The notes beneath the pieces were generated by a model that was not told where the DNA came from, did no database searches, and worked only from the letters and a program-made list of their open reading frames with translations. The position numbers were made by a program, and so were the translations under genes. A stretch of DNA of 26,141 bases from CAZEAC01 sp964510065 (lineage in GTDB: Bacteria; Bdellovibrionota_C; UBA2361; CAIXSY01): positions 1 to 26,141 of the forward strand of contig CAZEAC010000058.1 of NCBI GenBank assembly GCA_964510065.1, given 5' to 3'. Each line of letters opens with the position of its first letter. The stretch's first letter is position 1. This document shows, in pieces, positions 16,870-25,134 of this stretch.

Positions 16870-18016
16870 CGAGCATCCGCCCATAGAGCGTGCGGTCGTC
16901 GCGATGTCGGGAGGAGTTGATTCTTCGGTTTCGGCGTTGCTCTTGGCGTGTGCCGGAGTTCCCGCCATAGGTGTATCAATGCAGGTCTGGGATTACCGCA
17001 ATAATGGTGGCTGTCGGTCACGTGCCACGTGCTGCGCGCCCGATGATTTTACCGATGCCCGCCGCGTCGCGGCGAGCGTTGGAATTCCCTACTATGTTTT
17101 CGACTTTGAACAGAATTTCCGTCATGAAGTTATCGATAAGTTCGTGAGAACCTATCGTGAGGGCCGGACACCGAATCCCTGCGTTGATTGCAACGCGAAA
17201 GTTAAATTTCTTGAGCTAAGAAAACGGGCGGAAAGCCTTGGCTGCAGCCATGTTGCGACAGGACACTACGCACAAATAAAAAGAGACGCCGAAGGGTTTC
17301 ATCTGTTGCGGGGCGTTGATGCGGCGAAAGACCAGAGCTACTTTCTTTATTCGCTCAGCCAAGAAGAATTAGGTAAGACGCTTTTCCCAGTCGGGCATCT
17401 GACGAAATCGGAAGTACGAGAGATTGCCCGCGAAGCAGACTTGGCTACTGCCAGTAAGCCAGAGAGTCAAGATATCTGTTTTGTCTCGGGGAGTGTGTCG
17501 GATTTTCTAGTAAAACTTGGCGTTCCGAAAAAGCAGGGCGCTATCCTCACGCGTGAAGGGAAAAAAGTCGGTGAACATGAGGGGATTCACTCAGTCACGG
17601 TGGGCCAAAGGAAAGGGCTGCATGTTTCTGGGATGCGCGAACCTTATTATGTTTTGGAGATCGATCCGCTTAATAACGATATAATTGTCGGCCCGAAAGC
17701 CGAGCTGCAACGCGAAAAGTTCGAGGTCGAAGAGCTTCGCTGGTCTTCGCCGAGCGTTGTGCCGAAGCTTGCGAGAGATGCTGTGGCTGAAATTGACGCA
17801 TTGGTTCAGGTTCGGCATCGGCACAAAGGTGTTAGAGTGAAAGTGAGAATTGAGCAGGGGCGTGCAGTCGCGCGGTTTGTCGATGGCTGGGCCGCGCTTT
17901 CGCCGGGGCAGGCCGCAGTATTTTACGATCTTGATAATCGCGAGGTGCTAGGCGGCGGAAGGATTTGTTCCGATTTCGCTCCTGCTGTTTCCGAGTGCTC
18001 TGTTGCGCATGCCTGA
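16856..18016 (+). CDS. mnmA: tRNA-specific 2-thiouridylase MnmA
   Basis: A 386-residue enzyme that thiolates U34 of tRNA for Lys, Glu and Gln at the wobble position. The ATP PP-loop is SGGVDSS (18-24). The tRNA/cysteine motif is PNPCVDCNAKVKF, with C109 and C112 (C112 matching the E. coli catalytic first cysteine), and the persulfide-transfer cysteine is C208 in SQDICFVSG. Other motifs seen are ATGHYAQI and KDQSYFLYSLSQEEL. Length matches the family. It starts 14 bases inside the cysteine desulfurase gene. Its stop is 33 bases before element A copy 2. Confidence 0.96.
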   Translation: MSPTSEHPPIERAVVAMSGGVDSSVSALLLACAGVPAIGVSMQVWDYRNNGGCRSRATCCAPDDFTDARRVAASVGIPYYVFDFEQNFRHEVIDKFVRTYREGRTPNPCVDCNAKVKFLELRKRAESLGCSHVATGHYAQIKRDAEGFHLLRGVDAAKDQSYFLYSLSQEELGKTLFPVGHLTKSEVREIAREADLATASKPESQDICFVSGSVSDFLVKLGVPKKQGAILTREGKKVGEHEGIHSVTVGQRKGLHVSGMREPYYVLEIDPLNNDIIVGPKAELQREKFEVEELRWSSPSVVPKLARDAVAEIDALVQVRHRHKGVRVKVRIEQGRAVARFVDGWAALSPGQAAVFYDLDNREVLGGGRICSDFAPAVSECSVAHA

Positions 18017-18048
18017 GCGAAAAAGTCGCGCAGATGTTAGCGCTAAGT

Positions 18049-18233
18049 ACGCAGCGCGGCGACGCCACAATAACAAAATCGAAGGGGCTCCGTTCTGGCA
18101 TGGGCGCGTGCCTGCGCGAGGCCACGCGGCGTCTGCTGCGTTGCTCCTCCGGGGAGGGGCGGCTTCGCCGAAACGGCATTGCTATTCGACAGAAAATCTT
18201 CTCAAGTTAGAAAAATTTGCCGGATAGCAATGC
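18049..18233 (-). repeat. Dispersed element A, copy 2 (inverted relative to copy 1)
   Basis: Reverse complement of 18049-18233 aligns with 9743-9938 from end to end, roughly three-quarters identical by eye. The long stem is kept with different bases: GCATTGCTATTCGACAGA from 18176, against TTTGCCGGATAGCAATGC ending at 18233. The plus-strand copy lies just after the mnmA stop, so it may also affect mRNA ends. An open reading frame beginning MPFRRSR in it mirrors MLFRRSR in copy 1. Confidence 0.75.
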
Positions 18234-18243
18234 AGACAGGCGC

Positions 18244-18522
18244 TCATAGAAGTTTCGGAATTCGCGCTGCACGGCTAAGCACTGCAGCTTTTTGAAGTTC
18301 TTTCCAATCTGGAGTGCGCGTTTTCTTTCCGGATTTCAAATTCTTCACGTGCTCATCAAAGGCAGCCTCAAGAGCATCGCGCGCGGCGCAGCGCATTGCG
18401 CCATTAAAATTAATTGCGTCGCCCACAGAAACTCTTGCTTCGGTGGCCCACTTCTCCACGGTTCGTTTGTCAGCCAAATTTATGCTTATAAACCGGCTCT
18501 TATCGATTGGTTGAAACGACAT
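18244..18522 (-). CDS. Small hypothetical protein, weakly DUF3606-like
   Basis: A 92-residue protein, not confidently assigned. The opening FISINLADKRTVEKWATEARVS resembles the pattern of DUF3606 (INVNEDYEVRYWTKKFGVS), a short domain of unknown role. The rest is a helical segment rich in Ala, Lys and Arg (RCAARDALEAAFDEHVKNL), possibly with a basic C-terminal tail. The start ATG has no good ribosome-binding site. It abuts element A copy 2 (stop at 18244) and is transcribed toward it. Two shorter plus-strand readings of the same DNA are less protein-like. Cytosolic by lack of signal. The call as a gene is moderate. Confidence 0.5.
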   Translation of the reverse strand: MSFQPIDKSRFISINLADKRTVEKWATEARVSVGDAINFNGAMRCAARDALEAAFDEHVKNLKSGKKTRTPDWKELQKAAVLSRAARIPKLL

Positions 18523-18609
18523 ACTGCTTGACTATTCTAGCGAGTGGGTGCTGCTAATCAAATCGAAGTAGGGTAACTACTCATTAATTGCGGATAAGTT
18601 TTTCGGCTG

Positions 18610-18656
18610 CTCTGTGTCTCTGTGGTTTTTTTTATTTAAACCACAGAGACACTGAG
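18610..18656 (+). repeat. Hairpin repeat B, copy 3
   Basis: CTCTGTGTCTCTGTGGTTT (18610-18628) pairs with AAACCACAGAGACACTGAG (18638-18656) with one mismatch, around a short T-rich loop. Closely resembles copy 2, with the same CTCTGTGGTTT core and AT loop. Confidence 0.8.
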
Positions 18657-18744
18657 GTTATAGGGTTTGGGAAAGAATCTCTTGGGGGTAATCAGTTACT
18701 GCCGATAACATCTCTAACTAACTGATTTGTCAGGGCATTCTCGC

Positions 18745-18773
18745 TTGCCAGCGATAGGTATACAAGCTATACT
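18745..18773 (+). promoter_or_regulatory. Sigma-70 promoter upstream of rnc
   Basis: TTGCCA (18745-18750), a 17-base spacer and TATACT (18768-18773) form a strong match to the sigma-70 consensus. Transcription would begin near 18780, giving a leader of about 155 bases before the rnc ATG at 18935. Confidence 0.6.
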
Positions 18774-18779
18774 TTACTC

Positions 18780-18934
18780 AAATTAAGATGCGATTTTGAG
18801 GGAAGAGAAGATCGTGACGGTCAGGCTGCGTTAAGCTGTTTGCCGGTCAGGTATGTCCCACCCTTGTATCCTACTGCGCCATTCTGGCAGTGTAGGAAGT
18901 TCGCCCGTAATCCCGCAGGGGAAATTGAGGAGCT
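18780..18934 (+). promoter_or_regulatory. rnc 5' leader with hairpin (possible RNase III autoregulation)
   Basis: The leader contains a hairpin formed by TCCTACTGC (near 18869) and GCAGTGTAGGA (near 18888), with a 2-base bulge, plus a direct repeat of GGTCAGG. In E. coli, RNase III controls its own mRNA through leader stem-loops; whether this hairpin does so is inference. Confidence 0.3.
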
Positions 18935-19741
18935 ATGAAATTTAGAATTACACGTCCGGACCCTGCAGGGACCGCCGACGAAGCGCAACTTTCATCAGAT
19001 AGCGAGGCGCACTTTGATCCCGGCTCGCTTGAAGCAGTGGAGCGGGCCCTTGGTTACACCTTTGTCGATAAACAGTGGCTAAAGCTTGCGCTCACGCACC
19101 GATCGATTCAGTCGATGGGCGGAAAAAATGATTATGAACGGCTTGAGTTCTTGGGTGATGCCGTGCTTGATCTCGCCGTGGCGAATCTACTTCTCGATCA
19201 CTACCCGGAAGCAAAAGAGGGTGAGTTATCAAAGATGCGCGCCGCGCTTGTGAATACAGCTTCGCTTGCCAGCGTCTCGCGTGAACTTGGAGTGGGGCAA
19301 CATATCCGGCTAAGCCGTGGCGAGCTCGCAAGCGGCGGTGCGGAGCGTTCTTCGATTTTGGCCGATGTTATTGAAGCGCTTATGGGTGCGGTGTACCGTG
19401 AGGCCGGATATCCCAAGGCACTTGAGATTATCACTACGCTTTTTGGCGAAAGGCTTAAGACTGTTACCCCGCGAGATCCCAAAACCGAACTGCAAGAAGC
19501 CTTGCATGCGTTGGGCTCGGAAGCGCCGGAGTATCTCTTGGAATGTGTCGAAGGGCCCGAGCATGCGCCGGCATTTGTTTCAGTGGTGAAGATTGATGGG
19601 CAGATCGCCGGGCGTGGCCGTGGTCCAACCAAGAAGGCTTCGCAGCAGGAAGCCGCGGCGCAGGCGTTGATTCGGATTCGCCCCGGTGACGCGATTGATC
19701 AGCAGTTTTTAAATCAGACGCAAGCCGAAGCGAAGGAGTAG
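18935..19741 (+). CDS. rnc: Ribonuclease III
   Basis: A 268-residue double-stranded-RNA endonuclease for rRNA and mRNA processing. The RNase III signature is NDYERLEFLGDAVLDL (65-80), with acidic residues E71 and D75; D144 and E147 in LADVIEALMGAVY complete the metal site. A double-stranded-RNA-binding domain covers about 183-255 (DPKTELQEALHALG, then GRGRGPTKKASQQEAAAQAL). About 30 residues at the N-terminus precede the usual start of the family; no better start is seen, and a GAGGAG box lies just 2 bases before the ATG. The gene is followed after 3 bases by der, while era is the more common neighbour in bacteria. Confidence 0.95.
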   Translation: MKFRITRPDPAGTADEAQLSSDSEAHFDPGSLEAVERALGYTFVDKQWLKLALTHRSIQSMGGKNDYERLEFLGDAVLDLAVANLLLDHYPEAKEGELSKMRAALVNTASLASVSRELGVGQHIRLSRGELASGGAERSSILADVIEALMGAVYREAGYPKALEIITTLFGERLKTVTPRDPKTELQEALHALGSEAPEYLLECVEGPEHAPAFVSVVKIDGQIAGRGRGPTKKASQQEAAAQALIRIRPGDAIDQQFLNQTQAEAKE

Positions 19742-19744
19742 CAC

Positions 19745-21136
19745 ATGGCAAAACGTATTCCCTTGGTAGCAATCGTCGGGCGTACTAACGTCGGCAAATC
19801 GACTCTTTTTAACGCGATAGCTCGGCGAAAGATCTCAATTGTCGAAGATCTTCCCGGTGTAACTCGAGATCGTGTGTACACCTATGTAAATCATTTTGGC
19901 GCGCCTTTTAGCTTGATTGATACCGGTGGTCTTGCCGGAGAACAAGAGAAGTCGCTTGCAACTTCGGTGCGGCTTCAAACCAGCATAGCGATTCAGGAGA
20001 GTGATCTTGTGATCTGTGTGTTCGACGGCGTGCAGGGGGTGCATCCCTACGACGAGGAGGTAGTGAAGCTGCTTCGTGCGTCCGAGAAGCCGATTCTATG
20101 GGTAGTTAACAAATGTGAAAGTCCAACCGTCGCACAGCTAAGCGGAGATTTTTACAAGTTAGGCATTGATGAGCCGTTTCCTGTTTCTGCTGCGCATCAT
20201 CAAGGTGTGAAAGAGTTAGTTGCAAAAATAAAGCAAAGTCTGAATCTCAAGGATCCTACACCGGAAGAGTCGGAGCAGCCGCGAGAGAAGCTTCCAATTC
20301 GCGTGGCGATTATCGGCAAGCCAAATGTGGGAAAATCGACACTAGTAAATAAAATTGTCGGCGAAGAACGTGTGATTGCGTCACCTTTGGCCGGTACGAC
20401 TCGCGATGCTGTCGATATCAGAATCCGCCGCGATGGCCGTGATTTCACTGTGGTTGACACTGCCGGGCTTCGAAAAAAACATCGCGTTGAAGATCTCACC
20501 GTGGAACGTTTCGGTAATCTGCGTGCCTTAAAAGCATTGGTGGGGTCAGATGTCGCGGTGCTGATTCTGGATGCGACACAGGGCATGCCGACCGAGCAGG
20601 ACGCTAAGATTGGCGGACTCGTACACGAGCGTGGCCGTGGCCTTGTCATTGTAGTCAATAAATGGGATGCCATCGAAAAAGATCATCGTAGCGTGAAGCA
20701 GTACAAAGATGCCGTGCAGCATGTGTTTAAGTTTGCACCGTATGCGCCGATACTCTTTGTCTCGGCCCTTACCGGGAGACGTTGCCCTTCGGTGTTGCAA
20801 AAAGTAGCGGAAGTTTTTGATAAGGCACAGACGCGGATAAAAACGTCAGATCTTAATCGGGTGCTCAATTATGCCTGTGCACGGCGCCCTCCGCCGGTGT
20901 ATCACGGCGAGCCGGTAAAGCTCTTCTTCGCGACGCAGGTTGAAGTAGCGCCTCCAACGTGCGTATTGTTTGTGAATCACCCTAAAAGGCTGGGTTTCGC
21001 GTACGAGCGTTACCTTAAGAACATCCTTCGTGATCAATTCAAGCTTGAAGGAAGTGATATCAAGTTGATTTTTAGAAAAAGGCTTTCGAAAGATCAGCGT
21101 GCCATCGATGAGCGCGAGGGGACTCGCGCGGGCTGA
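19745..21136 (+). CDS. der: Double-domain ribosome-assembly GTPase Der (EngA)
   Basis: A 463-residue GTPase for 50S subunit maturation. First G domain: GRTNVGKST (12-20), DTGG (59-62) and NKCE (122-125), where the usual NKxD aspartate is glutamate. An acidic linker covers about 168-182. Second G domain: GKPNVGKST (191-199), DTAGL and NKWD. A KH-like C-terminal domain covers about 370-463. A ribosome-binding site AAGGAG overlaps the stop of rnc, and only 3 bases separate the genes, so they form an operon. Conserved length and domain order make the identification secure. Confidence 0.96.
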   Translation: MAKRIPLVAIVGRTNVGKSTLFNAIARRKISIVEDLPGVTRDRVYTYVNHFGAPFSLIDTGGLAGEQEKSLATSVRLQTSIAIQESDLVICVFDGVQGVHPYDEEVVKLLRASEKPILWVVNKCESPTVAQLSGDFYKLGIDEPFPVSAAHHQGVKELVAKIKQSLNLKDPTPEESEQPREKLPIRVAIIGKPNVGKSTLVNKIVGEERVIASPLAGTTRDAVDIRIRRDGRDFTVVDTAGLRKKHRVEDLTVERFGNLRALKALVGSDVAVLILDATQGMPTEQDAKIGGLVHERGRGLVIVVNKWDAIEKDHRSVKQYKDAVQHVFKFAPYAPILFVSALTGRRCPSVLQKVAEVFDKAQTRIKTSDLNRVLNYACARRPPPVYHGEPVKLFFATQVEVAPPTCVLFVNHPKRLGFAYERYLKNILRDQFKLEGSDIKLIFRKRLSKDQRAIDEREGTRAG

Positions 21137-21180
21137 AAGCGAACCTATTTGCTCTCTCGTGTTCCTTTGGCCTATAACGC

Positions 21181-22998
21181 ATGACGATGAGTTCGCCGAC
21201 CCAGGGCACTCTCGGTTTCTGGTCAAGCTGTCTTGTTGCCGGACTGCCGATAGTTGTCATTTTTTTTATAATTCCCTTTGAGCTTTATTATCCTCAGCGA
21301 GTTCTTTGGGGCGAGGTTCTACGCTTGCCGTTCTCGTTCGCCGTCAGTGGCGCGGTGATAATGATAGCCATGTTATTGCCGCTGTTGTGGTTGGTTCGAC
21401 GCGCCAGCACTATTTTTGATCCGCTTTGTCTTATTTTATTTACAATCGGATTGTTTGTCTTGTTAAGTGACCTTTTCTCGCCGCTTCAGTGTGCGCCGCT
21501 TGATGGCTGGGAGATTTCCTGCGCCGAGGGGCGGAGGAAAAATTCCGTCGAGGGTGCCATTGCCGTCATACTTTTACTTTTATTCTGGCGCGCAGATCGA
21601 AAAAAGCTGGCACAATACGCACTTTGTTTTGCGTTGGCGACGACATTCATAGCGCTTGTGTACGCAGCGGTCATCGCGATGACGCCGCTTCGCGGCTCGA
21701 GCAGAAACCATCGTGCGGTACCGAGCAACAATCAACCGAATGTGTATCACTTTGTCTTTGACGAACTGCAAACTGATGCCGCACTCTCTGTCGTTCATGA
21801 TCTTAAAATGAAGCCGATGCTTGAGGGCTTCACGATATTCCCTTTTAATAGCTCGAGCTATCTTTTCACTAAATCGTCCTTCCCGAACTATATGAGTGGA
21901 GTGACCTATCACGAGGATGAGCCCTTTGAAAAATGGCTTACGATTTTTCAGCGTCGCGGAATTCTAAAAAGTCTCGCCGAAGCTCGCTATTCAATAGCAA
22001 TGCGTGCTCCCTGGAGCAGCTGGGATAACGAGTATGCGACAAGCTACTCGACTCTTGATCAGGCGCTTTGGAAAGATAGCGCCGCAGTGCTTCCTGGAAT
22101 AGGTGATTTTTTTCCAATTTGGCTGGCCCGAATTCTGCCGAATTTTTTGACTCAGGAAGCGATTCGAATCGGGCCGCACATAGAGCGGAAGCTGCGTACT
22201 GTTGTCGGTAGCGGTGCAAGTTATCCACGGAATATAAATGAAGGCCGTGAGCCCTATTCATCAGTGCTGATGCTCAAAAGCGCGATTCACGAGGAGCGCG
22301 ATCTCGCCGCCGCCGGCCGCTATATGTATCTTCATGCGATATTGCCGCATGGCCCCTACGTTATTGACGGATCCTGCGGCTATTCGAAACGTGCGAATCC
22401 CACCAATGTTGCAGCCTACTATCAACAAACTGTTTGTGGAATGCGAATGCTCATGAAATTTATTCAGGAGCTGAAACGGCTCGGACGGTATGACCAGGCA
22501 ACCATCATTGTGCATGCCGATACGGGACATGGTCTTCAAGGGCTCATTCGCACCAAGGGAAAGCGCGTACTCTCGTCCGAGGCATCAGTTCAAAAGCGCG
22601 ACGAAAATAAAGGGAATGCACGGTATCCCGACTGGAATAGCACCCAGCTTTATGCGCGGACCCTTTCGTTTCTCATGATTAAACCGAGCGGGGCAGGTGG
22701 CAGGGCGGTTCTCTCTGAGCGTCGTTCGAAGCTAAGTGACATTTACCCAACCTTGATGAAGATCCTTAGCCTTCCAATCGAGCCTGGATCCGAAGGAGTA
22801 GCGCTTTTCGATCCGACGGTTGATATGTCCGCATCCCATCGCACGGATTTTTTTCTTTATGATCCACGCGAGCGGTCGCCGCGAATTGAGCGCCATAATT
22901 GGAGTGATGATCGTGCCGTCGAGCATCTTTCCAAGTTCTTCAAAGGAAAAGAGCGCAAGCGAGGAACACGAAAACGTTCTCGGCAGACTTCACGGTAA
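21181..22998 (+). CDS. Membrane-bound sulfatase-like (alkaline-phosphatase superfamily) protein
   Basis: A 605-residue protein; an in-frame ATG at 21187 is an alternative start. The N-terminal part has five hydrophobic helices (about 17-37, 51-72, 78-97, 124-136, 144-167). The periplasmic domain begins at NVYHFVFDELQTD (187-199), resembling the metal-binding start of sulfatases and LTA-synthase-like enzymes. A nucleophile-region pattern FTKSSFPNYMSG (229-240) suggests T230 as the catalytic residue. LPHGPY (388-393) and TIIVHADTGHG (441-451) supply likely metal ligands (H390, D447, H450), and DIYPTLMKIL follows. A basic C-terminal tail ends it. The substrate may be an envelope lipid or glycan. 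It lies 44 bases after der and converges with the lipoprotein gene with only 4 bases between. Confidence 0.82.
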   Translation: MTMSSPTQGTLGFWSSCLVAGLPIVVIFFIIPFELYYPQRVLWGEVLRLPFSFAVSGAVIMIAMLLPLLWLVRRASTIFDPLCLILFTIGLFVLLSDLFSPLQCAPLDGWEISCAEGRRKNSVEGAIAVILLLLFWRADRKKLAQYALCFALATTFIALVYAAVIAMTPLRGSSRNHRAVPSNNQPNVYHFVFDELQTDAALSVVHDLKMKPMLEGFTIFPFNSSSYLFTKSSFPNYMSGVTYHEDEPFEKWLTIFQRRGILKSLAEARYSIAMRAPWSSWDNEYATSYSTLDQALWKDSAAVLPGIGDFFPIWLARILPNFLTQEAIRIGPHIERKLRTVVGSGASYPRNINEGREPYSSVLMLKSAIHEERDLAAAGRYMYLHAILPHGPYVIDGSCGYSKRANPTNVAAYYQQTVCGMRMLMKFIQELKRLGRYDQATIIVHADTGHGLQGLIRTKGKRVLSSEASVQKRDENKGNARYPDWNSTQLYARTLSFLMIKPSGAGGRAVLSERRSKLSDIYPTLMKILSLPIEPGSEGVALFDPTVDMSASHRTDFFLYDPRERSPRIERHNWSDDRAVEHLSKFFKGKERKRGTRKRSRQTSR

Positions 22999-23002
22999 AA
23001 GA

Positions 23003-25018
23003 CTACTTCTTCTTGCTCGTGCTGCCTGATGACTTCCGAGGTGTTTCAAAAGAAGACCGCGTCGTGGAGCTTGACGAGCTCTTCTTCGGAGTGTCACTGA
23101 AAGAAGACGATTTTTTGGGAGTATCACTTGTCGAAGTCTTTCGTGGAGTCGCGCTTTCGCTTACGGGAGATGGCCGTTTCGGAGTATCGCTTACTGACGT
23201 GCGTCGTGGGGTCGCGCTATCGTTCGGAGTCGACCGAAAATCACTTTCCTTCCTCGAGCTGAATCCTCCTCCCGCACCGCTTGCACGATCGGCCGCAGTT
23301 CGTTGAAAGCCTGAGCTCCGAGGCTCCGCTGGCGTCGTGGCAGTTACCCGTGTGCGACGCGGAGTCTCTTCGTCACGGCTAGCACTTACGGTAAAGGTGT
23401 TCCTACTCTCTTTACGTGGAATGTCGTCGTTGTTCCCGCTTGATGTCCATGTTGAGCTATCGCGCTTTGTTGTTCCGAATCCGCCGCTAAGTCCGGTTTC
23501 GCGATCGGTATTCTTGGTTGCTTGAAAGCTCTTTGCGGCCTTTTCTTTCTCCGCTTGCTGAGCTACTGCTTGCTCGGCGGCCTGGCGCTTCGCGCGCTCT
23601 ACTCGTTCAGCCTCTGCCGCTTTTTCCGCGGCGGCCTTTTGAGCAGCTCTTATTGTCGCCTGCTTTCGTGTAGTTGATACCGTGAAAGTCGGATTGTCCT
23701 GATTTTGCTTGTAACTATTTTCAGTCGTGGTCTCCCAGGTAGTCCACGCCTCTGATTTGCTCATGCGCTGAGAGTCTGAATAGCTATAGCTACCACTTTG
23801 CGAGCCGCGATTGTTTTCGCTCATCACGACGTACCAAAGCAGTGCTTCAGTTGCACTCAAGCCTCGATCCTCTCGATATACCACAGTCGACGTTTGTCTC
23901 CCGTTGAAACTCATCGGCACTCTCGAACGCTGCATGCCCAAACTAGAAAGTTCGACATTAAAATCAGCATTGAGTGCGCGCAAGAAATCTCGCGCATCGC
24001 GGGCAGCGAGTTCACCGCCGGACGGTCCGCCAAGTATGCTTGGAGTCCAATTTTGCGAAATGGCATCAAAGGATGAGATCGATCGGCTGACGTCACTTAG
24101 ACGTTCACTTGCCATCGAAAGCTGGCGTGAAATGCCATTGAATGTGGCGGTGTTGCGTTCATTATTTAAACGCTGCGCCGTGCTTGCGAGCGACAGCCTT
24201 AGCTCCGACACCGAGCCCGCGTTGTCCATAAACCACTGCGTCCCGCGAAATGTGTAACCGTCAATCATTGTGGTGAGGTTGATCTCAGTCTGTTGAAGCG
24301 CGTTACGTAACGACACCAGCGTCGCTGCATTACGAGGGCCTTCAAGCTTTGCAAGATCTTGTGAAACGCCAATTTCCAATTCATTAACATACTGGCGTAC
24401 CTGCACGCCCTTTGTCGCCGCCGGCCCATAACTAGGTCCTTTCTCGATTACCTGTGGCAACCATTGATCGGCCGCGTTGACATCGAGCGCCGGCATGAAA
24501 TCATTGATTGCACGTTTGAGATTGGCGATCTGAGTTCCCGCAGCGATAAATTGAGGATCGGTTTCAATGCTCGTAAGGCGGTTGTTAAGCGCGCTGAGAT
24601 CGTCTTTTACGCGGTTAAATGAGAGACTGCTCGTTGCAAGCATCTCTCGAACGCCCAGTGCTGCGTCTCCCTTCTTGCTATTGAGCGCAGCTTCATAGTC
24701 GTTGAGAAACTTACGAAGGAGAGAATCGCTTGCTGAAAGCTGCTGACGAAGCGTGCCGAGAATATCTGCAGTGGCGGCAACCTCCTGTAGGTTTATTTTC
24801 TGTCCTTTCGGAACAATCGTGAAGCCTGGCGTGTTCGGGCGCATAATGTCGGGAATGGCAATATTGTTTTTGCGTCCGCAGCCTGTAAGGACTCCGAGCG
24901 CAAGCGCGAGCGATAATCCGCCGGCCGAACAGCGAAGTCGATTAAAAAAATTGCTTGAAATGGAGCTCGCTCGGTTTGCGCTCCCATTCTGTTGGGCCTT
25001 GTTCTCTTGTTGGTGCAT
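23003..25018 (-). CDS. Putative lipoprotein with Ser/Thr/Pro/Lys repeat tail
   Basis: A 671-residue protein of no recognised family. The ATG at 25018 is chosen over a GTG two codons upstream because an AAGGAG box lies 5 bases before it. A long basic leader is followed by a hydrophobic segment and lipobox LTGC (C47), indicating a lipoprotein. Residues about 60-330 are predominantly helical (SADSLLRKF..., SSLSFNRVKDD...). A Ser/Tyr-rich stretch leads into an Ala/Glu/Lys coiled coil (AAQKAAAEKAAEAERV). The C-terminal third is low complexity: six or more TP(K/R)(K/R) units spaced mainly 9-12 residues apart, ending in TSKKK. An envelope-anchored structural protein is possible, but only as inference. 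Confidence 0.72.
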   Translation of the reverse strand: MHQQENKAQQNGSANRASSISSNFFNRLRCSAGGLSLALALGVLTGCGRKNNIAIPDIMRPNTPGFTIVPKGQKINLQEVAATADILGTLRQQLSASDSLLRKFLNDYEAALNSKKGDAALGVREMLATSSLSFNRVKDDLSALNNRLTSIETDPQFIAAGTQIANLKRAINDFMPALDVNAADQWLPQVIEKGPSYGPAATKGVQVRQYVNELEIGVSQDLAKLEGPRNAATLVSLRNALQQTEINLTTMIDGYTFRGTQWFMDNAGSVSELRLSLASTAQRLNNERNTATFNGISRQLSMASERLSDVSRSISSFDAISQNWTPSILGGPSGGELAARDARDFLRALNADFNVELSSLGMQRSRVPMSFNGRQTSTVVYREDRGLSATEALLWYVVMSENNRGSQSGSYSYSDSQRMSKSEAWTTWETTTENSYKQNQDNPTFTVSTTRKQATIRAAQKAAAEKAAEAERVERAKRQAAEQAVAQQAEKEKAAKSFQATKNTDRETGLSGGFGTTKRDSSTWTSSGNNDDIPRKESRNTFTVSASRDEETPRRTRVTATTPAEPRSSGFQRTAADRASGAGGGFSSRKESDFRSTPNDSATPRRTSVSDTPKRPSPVSESATPRKTSTSDTPKKSSSFSDTPKKSSSSSTTRSSFETPRKSSGSTSKKK

Positions 25019-25042
25019 ATACACTCCTTATAAATCAGTAAA

Positions 25043-25072
25043 ATTATCATGAGGAAAGGAGGGAATCTCCAA
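25043..25072 (-). promoter_or_regulatory. Candidate promoter of lipoprotein gene
   Basis: On the minus strand TTGGAG (25067-25072), an 18-base spacer and GATAAT (25043-25048) lie about 25-50 bases upstream of the ATG at 25018. A weak match read by eye. Confidence 0.3.
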
Positions 25073-25079
25073 ATTACCT

Positions 25080-25111
25080 AAGCGGCGAGATCAATGCTGA
25101 TCTCGCCGCTT
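25080..25111 (-). terminator. Hairpin between SBP-like gene and lipoprotein gene
   Basis: A perfect 14-base stem, AAGCGGCGAGATCA (25080-25093) and TGATCTCGCCGCTT (25098-25111), with a 4-base loop. On the minus strand it lies 23 bases after the stop of the 25135-26124 gene. The following bases (AGGTAATTT) are only mildly T-rich, so intrinsic termination is plausible but not certain. Confidence 0.5.
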
Positions 25112-25134
25112 AAAACCTCATGAAGTGGTCCTGT

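Larger units (their letters stand above)
18523..18934. other. Gene-free region with repeat B, promoter and rnc leader
   Basis: No gene is seen in these 412 bases. Hairpin repeat B copy 3 is at 18610-18656. A 9-base inverted repeat, AATCAGTTA (18690-18698) with TAACTGATT (18719-18727), follows. A good promoter at 18745-18773 drives a roughly 155-base leader before rnc. Confidence 0.6.

Noticed and set aside
18292..18531. Plus-strand frames antisense to the 92-residue hypothetical gene
   Set aside because: They look less like a protein than the minus-strand reading.
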